The position numbers and the translations under genes were made by a program. Shown here in pieces: positions 1 through 5,491 of a stretch of 5,699 bases of DNA. The notes beneath the pieces were generated by a model that was given only the letters and a program-made list of their open reading frames with translations, did no database searches and was not told the origin of the DNA. Origin of the DNA: Phycisphaerales bacterium (lineage in GTDB: Bacteria > Planctomycetota > Phycisphaerae > Phycisphaerales > UBA1924); assembly GCA_029212425.1 (NCBI GenBank), contig JARGNC010000028.1, positions 12,285-17,983 of the forward strand. Reading direction: 5' to 3'. The stretch's first letter is position 1; every line of letters begins with the position of its first letter.

Positions 1-356
1 CTGCCGTCACCACCGGTGCTTCCAAGAGCGCCAATCCGCACCCCTCCATGGACGATCCAGATATTTCTGAGCCGCTCGAAATCTTGATCGACGAGATCAT
101 GATGTGCCTGCGCTACTACCGCTCCTCGATCCAAGGAACACCGGTCGAGCGTGCTTACTTCGTTGGAGGTATGGCCGGACACAAAGCGATCAGCGAGCAC
201 CTCGCACGTGTGCTCAATCTTGAAACAAGGGTCGTTGACCCACTGAGCACTCTCGGACGCGCGGGCAAGGTCCCTGTGTCCGGAGTCAACCTGAATAAAC
301 CACAGCCCGGCTGGGCAACAACGGTTGGGTGCGTGTTGTGCCCGACGGACCTTTGA
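1..356 (+). CDS. pilM: PilM-like actin-fold pilus assembly protein, C-terminal part (5' truncated)
   Basis: The reading frame is open from position 3 to the TGA at 354-356 and gives about 117 C-terminal residues; the start lies outside the window. The ATG at 48 is probably internal, because the frame stays open and plausible upstream of it. PilM family proteins are cytoplasmic, FtsA/actin-like ATP-binding proteins that form a ring under the inner membrane and bind the N-terminal tail of PilN. What is seen: a helix with the pattern DEIMMCLRYYRSS, then YFVGGMAGHKAISEHLARVL, which is the glycine pair and following helix of the actin-fold nucleotide site, then VVDP, and a terminal PGWATTVGCVL helix like the one that ends PilM proteins. 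The next gene is a PilN homologue 64 nt downstream, which supports PilM over other actin-like proteins such as FtsA. The N-terminal half cannot be judged. Confidence 0.88.
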   Translation, partial: AVTTGASKSANPHPSMDDPDISEPLEILIDEIMMCLRYYRSSIQGTPVERAYFVGGMAGHKAISEHLARVLNLETRVVDPLSTLGRAGKVPVSGVNLNKPQPGWATTVGCVLCPTDL

Positions 357-359
357 CCA

Positions 360-402
360 ATCGGTGCTGAATCACCGATCGAATGTGACCGGCACGAGCC
401 GG
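360..402 (+). repeat. Two small tandem hairpins in the pilM-pilN gap
   Basis: ATCGGTG at 360-366 pairs with CACCGAT at 373-379 (7 bp, 6-nt loop). CCGGC at 389-393 pairs with GCCGG at 398-402 (5 bp, 4-nt loop). Neither is followed by a T run, so they are not typical intrinsic terminators. They may stabilise or process the transcript between pilM and pilN, or may be chance; the second is very short. Confidence 0.35.
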
Positions 403-410
403 GGATGACG

Positions 411-416
411 AGGAGG
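411..416 (+). promoter_or_regulatory. Shine-Dalgarno site for pilN
   Basis: A full AGGAGG lies only 4 nt before the ATG at 421. The match to the anti-SD is perfect but the spacing is shorter than the usual 5-9 nt. It supports the start at 421, since the next in-frame ATG (codon 28) would remove the PilM-docking motif. Confidence 0.7.
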
Positions 417-420
417 ATCC

Positions 421-1188
421 ATGCGATCAACCAACAAGAATGACGGCGCCAGCTTCCTGCCATCGGACTATGTCCGTGGTAAAGGACAGGCACGCGCCTC
501 GATGTTCGCGATCCTGCTCTTCGTGCTCGTGCTCGCAGGCGTGATCGGCGCGTTCACCGTCAACCACCAACGCTGGAATAGGGTCCGCGAAGAACAAAAA
601 CTTGTCGCGGCTTCCTTCAAAGAAGAAACCGCAAAGATCGAGCAACTCAAACTACTCGAAGAACAACGCGTTGTCCTTACCGACAAAGCGGAGATCGTGA
701 CCGCGCTCAAAGATCGCGTTCCACGCTCAGTGCTTATGGGAGAGATCATCCGAGGCATCGGAGACGGGATCACCCTGACCGATGTCGAGCTTGAAGGCGA
801 CCGTGTCCGTCCGCCGCCCCCTCCTGCCGCGACCAAGGGCGCCGTGAAATCTATCGGAGTCAGCGGCGTAGGGAACGGGAAAGATCAGGAACCCACCGAA
901 CCGAAGGTCCATCCACCTAAGTTCGTGTTCAGCATCTCAGTCGACGGCGTCTCCGCAGATAACGATGACATCGCGGACTACCTCGCATCGCTCAAGCAGT
1001 CCCCATTGCTCAACGATGTCGAGCTCCAGTACATCAACCAGACCATGATCGATTCGGTCGAGTACCGCAAGTTCCGCATCACCATGTCGCTCTCAAGCAC
1101 AGCAGACGCGAGCAAGGTTGCTGGGACAATCTCAGTAGGGATCGATGGACAAACCATCGTGTCGACGACCGAAGACATCGAAGACTGA
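421..1188 (+). CDS. pilN: PilN-like type IV pilus inner-membrane platform protein
   Basis: A 255-aa bitopic membrane protein. Residues 1-26 are cytoplasmic and contain SFLPSDYV (11-18), which fits the position of the short N-terminal INLLP motif by which PilN family members dock in PilM. One transmembrane helix spans about 28-47 (MFAILLFVLVLAGVIGAF). A charged coiled-coil-like stretch follows (about 52-98), then a PilN-type domain in two parts: about 100-128 and about 167-226, the latter with DDIADYLASLKQSPLLNDVEL, which matches the helix-strand unit of the PilN ferredoxin-like fold. Between the two parts lies a proline/glycine-rich insertion (about 129-166) starting with RPPPPP. The tail 227-255 is acidic and probably flexible. 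PilN pairs with PilO in the periplasm and links PilM to the rest of the machine. Position between pilM and pilO and the overall architecture make the assignment firm although sequence conservation in this family is low. Confidence 0.85.
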   Translation: MRSTNKNDGASFLPSDYVRGKGQARASMFAILLFVLVLAGVIGAFTVNHQRWNRVREEQKLVAASFKEETAKIEQLKLLEEQRVVLTDKAEIVTALKDRVPRSVLMGEIIRGIGDGITLTDVELEGDRVRPPPPPAATKGAVKSIGVSGVGNGKDQEPTEPKVHPPKFVFSISVDGVSADNDDIADYLASLKQSPLLNDVELQYINQTMIDSVEYRKFRITMSLSSTADASKVAGTISVGIDGQTIVSTTEDIED

Positions 1189-1197
1189 TCCTTTGCA

Positions 1198-1218
1198 ACG
1201 ACCTGACGACCCGACGAC
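1198..1218 (+). repeat. Three ACGAC direct repeats, 8-nt period
   Basis: ACGAC occurs at 1198-1202, 1206-1210 and 1214-1218 in the short gap between pilN and pilO, in phase with an 8-nt period. It has no obvious role and could be chance or slippage. Confidence 0.3.
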
Positions 1219-1247
1219 TTTCATTTGACGAATCCAAGGAGATTCTT

Positions 1248-1787
1248 ATGCAGTTTGGAATCCGAGAACTCGTACTCTTCCTCACCGTCTTGCTGCTGCC
1301 GGTCGTGAGCTACATGCTGGTGTTCCGCCCGCAGAGCGCGAACATCGAGAGCGCGAAGGTTGAGATCGCTCACAAGCAAGAAATGCTCGGGAAGCTCCGC
1401 GCCGAGACCGCACGCAATGACGACCTCCTGCTCATCAACCAACAGATCACCGAACGGATCGAAACGATGGAGTCGATGCTTCCCTCCAACAAGGAAGTTG
1501 ACCAGATCGTCCGTCAGGTCTCGAGTCTCGCGATCCAATCTGGACTGAGCTCGCCAACGCTCAAAAGCACCAAGCCACAAGCCGCGGCTCAGTTCCGCGA
1601 ACAACCCCTAGAAATGAGCATCGAAGGTTCATGGGCCGGGTTCTACGCCTTTCTGCTCAAGATCGAACAGATGCCGCGAATCACACGCATCATCGATATG
1701 AAAATTGAAGACACAGCGAGCGACGAAACAGAAATCAAAGCGAGCTTCACGCTCAGCATCTTCTTCCGCAACGAGGTGGCATCATGA
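1248..1787 (+). CDS. pilO: PilO-like type IV pilus inner-membrane platform protein
   Basis: A 179-aa bitopic protein. A very short cytoplasmic tail (1-7) is followed by a transmembrane helix (about 8-26, LVLFLTVLLLPVVSYMLVF), a periplasmic coiled coil (about 30-78), and a PilO domain (about 78-175). Family hallmarks are LPSNKEVDQIVRQVSSLA followed by SGL (78-100), an EQPLEMSIEGSWAGFYAFL segment (118-136) and the MPRITRIIDMKIE strand (142-154); PilO proteins typically have P-x5-v plus a glycine-aromatic helix and a Ritri strand here. PilO dimerises with PilN and contacts PilP, setting the geometry of the pilus inner-membrane complex. AAGGAG at 1236-1241 sits 6 nt before the ATG and fixes the start. 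The 3' end overlaps the next start by 4 nt (ATGA at 1784-1787), which points to translational coupling. It is a little shorter than typical proteobacterial PilO (about 200 aa). Confidence 0.88.
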   Translation: MQFGIRELVLFLTVLLLPVVSYMLVFRPQSANIESAKVEIAHKQEMLGKLRAETARNDDLLLINQQITERIETMESMLPSNKEVDQIVRQVSSLAIQSGLSSPTLKSTKPQAAAQFREQPLEMSIEGSWAGFYAFLLKIEQMPRITRIIDMKIEDTASDETEIKASFTLSIFFRNEVAS

Positions 1788-2560
1788 GCGAGATCAATCC
1801 ATTCACTCCCAAAGACGGTGACCAAGAGCACGGCGAATCCAATGTCTTCTTGAACCTCAACAAAGCGGATGAAGCGACCGGTGTGCCCGCCGCGATCCCA
1901 GGTATGGGCAACGACGCCGCAGGTGGTGGTTCGGGGTTCAGCACCGGAGCCGCGGAACCATCCAAGTTCAACGGCCAGGTCATCCTCGCAGGTCTTGTGT
2001 TTGCGATCGGTGTCGGTTCGATCTACGCGATGCGATACATCGGCATGCAAGCCGGGATCAAAGAATCCGTGACCATGGTCGAGTACACCGCTTCGACAAC
2101 CACGCCTGACTTTGTCAAACGCTTCGACAAGATCATGGATGACCTCGAAGAAGTGAGTGTCTCGGTTCAGTTCGATCGCGACACCGTGCTCCCGCAAGAA
2201 CCATTCACCATGACCGCGATCGCGGATCCGACCGATGAGTTCATTGCTCCGCTTGCCAATCAAGAGGATATGAGCGCTCAGATGGCTCGCTTGGCGCGTC
2301 AGCGTGCAGAGCATGATCGTCTACAACGCGAAGAACGAGTCGCGGAGATCGACACCATCGCTTCAAACCTCAAACTCCAAAGCGTAATCGGCGGCTCACG
2401 CCCCGTCGCTCGCATCTCAGGAGAACCGGTCGGTGTGGGAATGACGCTCGCAGACACCTTCAAAGTCGTCTCGATCAAAGGATCGGTCGTCACGCTCGAA
2501 GTCGAAGGCATGAAGTACGAACTCGGACTCGGTGAAGGCGCAAAGCGTATCGAAGAATAA
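1784..2560 (+). CDS. Bitopic pilus/secretion protein with C-terminal GspC/PilP-like domain
   Basis: A 258-aa protein, coupled by ATGA overlap to pilO. Residues 1-64 are polar, glycine-rich and probably disordered in the cytoplasm. One transmembrane helix lies at about 65-84 (QVILAGLVFAIGVGSIYAM). A periplasmic region follows (about 90-190), ending in a charged helix rich in Arg, Glu and Gln (about 162-190). Residues 194-252 run LKLQSVIGGSRPVARISGEP, then GVGMTL, FKVVSIKGSVVTLEVEG and YELGLGE. This is the beta-rich pattern shared by PilP and the HR domain of GspC, which contact the secretin in T4P and T2SS machines. It has no N-terminal lipobox cysteine, unlike proteobacterial PilP, and so resembles GspC in topology. 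The synteny pilM-pilN-pilO-this gene fits the pilP position. Domain assignment is by pattern recognition only; the middle region is not recognised. Confidence 0.7.
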   Translation: MSEINPFTPKDGDQEHGESNVFLNLNKADEATGVPAAIPGMGNDAAGGGSGFSTGAAEPSKFNGQVILAGLVFAIGVGSIYAMRYIGMQAGIKESVTMVEYTASTTTPDFVKRFDKIMDDLEEVSVSVQFDRDTVLPQEPFTMTAIADPTDEFIAPLANQEDMSAQMARLARQRAEHDRLQREERVAEIDTIASNLKLQSVIGGSRPVARISGEPVGVGMTLADTFKVVSIKGSVVTLEVEGMKYELGLGEGAKRIEE

Positions 2561-2580
2561 ATCGCAAGGAACTCGGCACC

Positions 2581-4587
2581 ATGGCGGACATCGACGACAT
2601 CCTAAACGAGCTCGGGGTAGATGAGAACGATCATCGACCCCGCAGATCAATCAGACCCAAAGCAGCCGGTCAACACCGCTTGGATCAACGCGCCGGGTCC
2701 TTCTCCCCACTCCCGTCTATGCCATCGGGACAACGCCGATTCGGACAGGATGGCGGAACAAGTGTCGACGAAGATCCTGATGTGCTTGAGAATCAGATCA
2801 CCACCACAGGTGGATCGATCGGAAGCGCCGTCCATGAGATCTATCGTCCGAACCAAACCGAGAACGCTTCCGATCCCGCAGATGGTGACTTCACGCAGCA
2901 GTTGATCGACTCAGGCGCGGTCACTCCAGAGCAGATCACCGCCGCAAACCAAATCCTGAAACAAACCCCCGGAGCGTTCTTTGTCGATCTGCTGATCGAT
3001 CAGGGCGCCGACGAAGAGAAAGTCCAAACAGTCGTCGCACAACGCGCCGGCGTGTCGTTCGAACGAGTCGATATCGAAGCGGGTCTTGACGGCGGATTCG
3101 ACGGCAAGCTCCTCCAAAGACTCACCCCAGAGTTCTGCAAGGCGCACCATGTCCTCCCGCTGCGAACAGAAGGCACCCGCGTCGTCATGGGGGTCGTCAC
3201 TCCCGACGATGTGTTCATGATCGATGAGATCTCATCACGCCTGCGTGTGTCGAGCGTCAAGATCGTGCTCGTTACTCCAGGAGATATCCGAGCAGCTCTC
3301 GAACTCATCGGCCACGACTCAGGTGAAGATGTTGATCTCTCAGAAATCCTCGCGGATGTCGATGTTGGTGATGTTGAAGTCTCCCAGGCGCAGCAAGCCG
3401 AAGCGGTGGACCTCGAAGCACAAGCAGGCGAATCTCCGGTAATCCGCTATGTGAACTACATCATCCAGAACGCGGTCAAAGAAGGTGCGTCGGATATCCA
3501 CATCGAACCGAGCGAGAAGAAAATGAAAGTGCGCCTCCGCATCGACGGCGTGCTCTACGAATCCATGAACCCGCCGCCCTCCATGTCCGCAGCGATCACC
3601 TCGCGCCTCAAGATCATGGCAGACCTCGACATCTCCGAACGACGCGTCCCCCAGGATGGCCGCATCCGCTGTACCGTTCAGGGACGTAAACTCGACCTTC
3701 GTGTATCTTCGCTCCCAACCGGATACGGCGAGAAGATCGTCATGCGTATCCTCGATACCAAGTCGATCAATGTTCAACTCGAAGACCTCGGATTCGACGA
3801 CGATTCGCTCGCGATCTGGAAGAACGAGATCAAGCAACCCCACGGCATCGTCCTCGTCACAGGACCAACCGGTTCGGGTAAAACTACCACACTCTACTCG
3901 TCCCTCCGCCAGATCGACAACAAGAAACTCAATGTCTCTACCGTTGAAGACCCGATCGAATACCACCTCGACGGCATCACCCAAACCCAGACGCACGCGA
4001 AGATCGACATGACCTTCGCCAAAGCGCTCAAAGCACTGTTGCGTCAGGACCCCGATGTCATCATGGTCGGTGAAATTCGCGACCACGAAACCGCACACAC
4101 CGCGGTCCAAGCCGCGCTCACTGGTCACTTGGTGCTTTCAACACTCCACACAAACGACGCGCCGAGTTCTGTCACGCGTCTTGTGAATATCGGTCTCGAA
4201 CCCTTCCTTGTCGGCGCCGCTCTCAACGGCGTGCTCGCTCAGCGTTTGCTTCGCAGGTTGTGTACACACTGCAAAGCACAAGAAGCACCAAGCGAAGAAA
4301 TGGCAGAGTTCCTCGAAATCAACGGACTCCCAACCAACGAGATGTGGGTCCCGCAAGGCTGCGACAAATGTCGAAGCACCGGATACTCAGGCCGCGTCGG
4401 TATCTACGAGATGCTCGCCGTCGATGACACGCTCCGCGATGTCATCGCGCGCAATCCAAATGTGTCCGAGTTCCGTCGCTTGTGCCTCGAGCGAGGCATG
4501 ACCTCCCTCCGTTCAGATGGGATCAACAAAGCGACCGAGGGAATGACCAGCATCCAAGAAGTCCTCCGCGTGACATCCGCACACTGA
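2581..4587 (+). CDS. pilB: GspE/PilB-family type IV pilus assembly ATPase
   Basis: A 668-aa cytoplasmic hexameric motor ATPase that powers pilin polymerisation (or pseudopilus assembly). Layout: a low-complexity N-terminal extension (1-102) starting with a short amphipathic MADIDDILNELGV segment; an N1/MshEN-like region (about 103-240); an acidic linker (247-284); the N2 domain (285-400, SPVIRYVNYIIQNAVKEGASDIHIEP); and the RecA-like motor. The motor has Walker A GPTGSGKTT (428-436, Lys434), an Asp box EDPIE (456-460), Walker B with LLRQDPDVIMVGEIRD (486-501, Glu498), a His box TGHLVLSTLHTND (514-526, His516 and His523), and a zinc-binding tetracysteine (C561, C564, C594, C597) as in GspE/PilB. 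All catalytic residues are intact, and the presence of the metal site argues against a PilT retraction ATPase. The PilM/N/O context favours PilB over GspE, but sequence alone does not separate them. AAGGA at 2566-2570 lies 10 nt before the ATG. Confidence 0.93.
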   Translation: MADIDDILNELGVDENDHRPRRSIRPKAAGQHRLDQRAGSFSPLPSMPSGQRRFGQDGGTSVDEDPDVLENQITTTGGSIGSAVHEIYRPNQTENASDPADGDFTQQLIDSGAVTPEQITAANQILKQTPGAFFVDLLIDQGADEEKVQTVVAQRAGVSFERVDIEAGLDGGFDGKLLQRLTPEFCKAHHVLPLRTEGTRVVMGVVTPDDVFMIDEISSRLRVSSVKIVLVTPGDIRAALELIGHDSGEDVDLSEILADVDVGDVEVSQAQQAEAVDLEAQAGESPVIRYVNYIIQNAVKEGASDIHIEPSEKKMKVRLRIDGVLYESMNPPPSMSAAITSRLKIMADLDISERRVPQDGRIRCTVQGRKLDLRVSSLPTGYGEKIVMRILDTKSINVQLEDLGFDDDSLAIWKNEIKQPHGIVLVTGPTGSGKTTTLYSSLRQIDNKKLNVSTVEDPIEYHLDGITQTQTHAKIDMTFAKALKALLRQDPDVIMVGEIRDHETAHTAVQAALTGHLVLSTLHTNDAPSSVTRLVNIGLEPFLVGAALNGVLAQRLLRRLCTHCKAQEAPSEEMAEFLEINGLPTNEMWVPQGCDKCRSTGYSGRVGIYEMLAVDDTLRDVIARNPNVSEFRRLCLERGMTSLRSDGINKATEGMTSIQEVLRVTSAH

Positions 4588-4617
4588 TTGCTGCCGTTGA
4601 GGTGCTCATTTCGTCAG

Positions 4618-4639
4618 ATGCATACTGAAAAGTACGCAT
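4618..4639. repeat. Inverted repeat 30 nt after the ATPase stop
   Basis: ATGCATAC (4618-4625) faces GTACGCAT (4632-4639) across a 6-nt loop TGAAAA, with 7 of 8 pairs matching (one A/C mismatch). It is followed by GGGGCG and not by T residues, so it is not a standard intrinsic terminator; it may cap the 3' end of the pilus transcript. Confidence 0.4.
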
Positions 4640-4717
4640 GGGGCGAATACCGAAAAAGCCCATTTGCATTCTGTACAGGCGGTTCAGGGGCTCCTGCAGC
4701 TCCATGTGAATCAAATT

Positions 4718-4734
4718 CAGCGAAAAATTCGTTG
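4718..4734. repeat. 17-nt inverted repeat, possible operator
   Basis: CAGCGAA (4718-4724) and TTCGTTG (4728-4734) surround AAA. All seven positions pair if one G-T wobble is allowed (six of seven as a DNA palindrome). It lies just upstream of the promoter candidate at 4740, so a role as a protein-binding site is possible. Confidence 0.35.
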
Positions 4735-4739
4735 AGCAC

Positions 4740-4768
4740 TTGAAATAAATGTACTGATCGGTAAGTAT
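4740..4768 (+). promoter_or_regulatory. Weak sigma70-like promoter candidate for the AhpD-like gene
   Basis: TTGAAA (4740-4745) is a 5/6 match to a -35 box. With a 17-nt spacer the -10 position reads AAGTAT (4763-4768), only a 3/6 match. Alternatives such as TATGTA at 4766 need a 20-nt spacer. A promoter is expected in this gap because the gene is 239 nt from the pilus cluster, but the exact site is uncertain. Confidence 0.25.
4752..4767. promoter_or_regulatory. TetR-operator-like imperfect palindrome
   Basis: TACTGATCGGTAAGTA has 6 of 8 symmetric pairs matching about its centre (C4759-G4760). Its form, a central CGGT-like core with outer TACT/AGTA arms, resembles operators bound by TetR-family repressors. 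It overlaps the promoter candidate, the right place for repression. No regulator gene is visible in the window. Confidence 0.3.
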
Positions 4769-4779
4769 GTATATGTGTC

Positions 4780-4798
4780 GAGGATGAAACCTATCCTC
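4780..4798 (+). repeat. Perfect 6-bp inverted repeat in the AhpD-like leader
   Basis: GAGGAT (4780-4785) and ATCCTC (4793-4798) surround GAAACCT, and a G-T pair can extend the stem to 7. It ends 13 nt before the Shine-Dalgarno site. If transcription starts just upstream, this would be a 5'-terminal mRNA hairpin; otherwise it could be an operator. Confidence 0.4.
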
Positions 4799-4826
4799 TG
4801 AGTGAACACGCAAGGAGAATCAAAAA

Positions 4827-5375
4827 ATGTCACGCATCGAACCACTCACCGTCGAAAACGCACCAGCCGCATCATCCGAGATCCTCGGCGCGATCAAAGG
4901 CAAGATCGGAATGGTCCCCAACATTTACGCCGCTATGGCGCACTCCCCAGCAGCACTGGGCGCGAAACTCGCATTCGATGAAGCGTTCAGCAAGTCTGAA
5001 CTTTCCCCAGCTGTCAAAGAGCAACTCGCCCTCGCGATCGCTGGCGCAAACAGCTGCGACTACTGCGCCTCAGCGCACTCCGCGATCGGAAAAGGCGCAG
5101 GACTTTCCGAAGACGAAATCTCCAACAACATCGCAGGAAACGCGAGCGACCCGAAAGTCCAGGCAATCCTGAACCTCGCCAAATCAATCGTCAACAACCG
5201 CGGCAACATCTCCGACGACGAACTCAGCGATGCACGCAACGCTGGAGTGACCGAAGGCGAACTCGTCGAGATCGTCGCCGTCGTTGCGATCAACATCTTT
5301 ACCAACTACTTCAACCACATCGCCGCGACGAGCATCGACTTTCCTGTTGTCCGCACTGGCGCAGCAGTTTCGTAA
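4827..5375 (+). CDS. Carboxymuconolactone decarboxylase / AhpD-family peroxidase-related protein
   Basis: A 182-aa, all-helical cytoplasmic protein without signal peptide or membrane segment. The family core is at about 25-165: GMVPNIYAAMAHSPAAL (28-44), a helix with E65, then SCDYCASAH with C77, C80 and H84, and a C-terminal helix INIFTNYFNHIAATSIDFP (155-173). The spacing E65-x11-C77-x2-C80-x3-H84 is the same as the catalytic Glu-Cys-Cys-His set of AhpD, so thiol-based alkylhydroperoxidase or disulfide reductase activity is plausible. The ending NYFNHIA is typical of the uncharacterised peroxidase-related branch and not of true gamma-carboxymuconolactone decarboxylase, which lacks the CxxC. 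AAGGAG at 4812-4817, 9 nt before the ATG, supports the start. It has its own upstream regulatory region and a terminator, so it looks like a separate transcription unit. No ahpC is adjacent; the physiological substrate and reductant are unknown. Confidence 0.88.
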   Translation: MSRIEPLTVENAPAASSEILGAIKGKIGMVPNIYAAMAHSPAALGAKLAFDEAFSKSELSPAVKEQLALAIAGANSCDYCASAHSAIGKGAGLSEDEISNNIAGNASDPKVQAILNLAKSIVNNRGNISDDELSDARNAGVTEGELVEIVAVVAINIFTNYFNHIAATSIDFPVVRTGAAVS

Positions 5376-5426
5376 ACAATCCAAACCAGCATCGGCGCTG
5401 AGTCGATGAACTGAATCCAGAATCAC

Positions 5427-5460
5427 GGAACGCCCGTCCCAGAACGGGGCGGGCGTTTTC
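5427..5460 (+). terminator. Strong intrinsic terminator after the AhpD-like gene
   Basis: AACGCCCGTCCC (5429-5440) pairs with GGGGCGGGCGTT (5446-5457) around the loop AGAAC, giving a 12-bp stem with one G-T pair. Two further G-T pairs are possible at the base. The 3' arm runs into TTTT (5456-5459). It lies 53 nt after the AhpD-like stop and only 31 nt before the next start codon. Confidence 0.88.
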
Positions 5461-5491
5461 ACGCACACTCTTACAACGCAAAGGAAACAAC

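Larger units (their letters stand above)
4588..4826. other. AT-richer intergenic regulatory region
   Basis: This 239-nt gap separates the pilus cluster from the AhpD-like gene. It is visibly richer in A and T than its flanks, especially from 4700 onwards, and has no reading frame with a credible start and coding style. It contains four inverted repeats, listed separately. No hairpin followed by a T run is seen after the ATPase gene, so the end of the pilus transcript is not marked by an obvious intrinsic terminator. Confidence 0.6.

Noticed and set aside
1643..2314. A 223-codon open frame on the minus strand across pilO and the PilP/GspC-like gene
   Set aside because: It covers two well-supported genes on the other strand, shows no family features, and its composition is that of an antisense shadow.
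3340..4128. A 262-codon open frame on the minus strand opposite the ATPase
   Set aside because: It lies entirely over a strongly conserved motor gene with intact Walker motifs, has no recognisable domain, and is what the codon bias of the plus-strand gene produces on the opposite strand.
4618..4639. Intrinsic terminator for the pilus operon
   Set aside because: The hairpin has a mismatch and is followed by GGGGCG and not by a T run.
4523..4813. A 96-codon minus-strand frame spanning the intergenic region
   Set aside because: It overlaps the conserved 3' end of the ATPase, its translation shows no domain or signal, and it has no good ribosome-binding site; the intergenic part is better explained as regulatory sequence.
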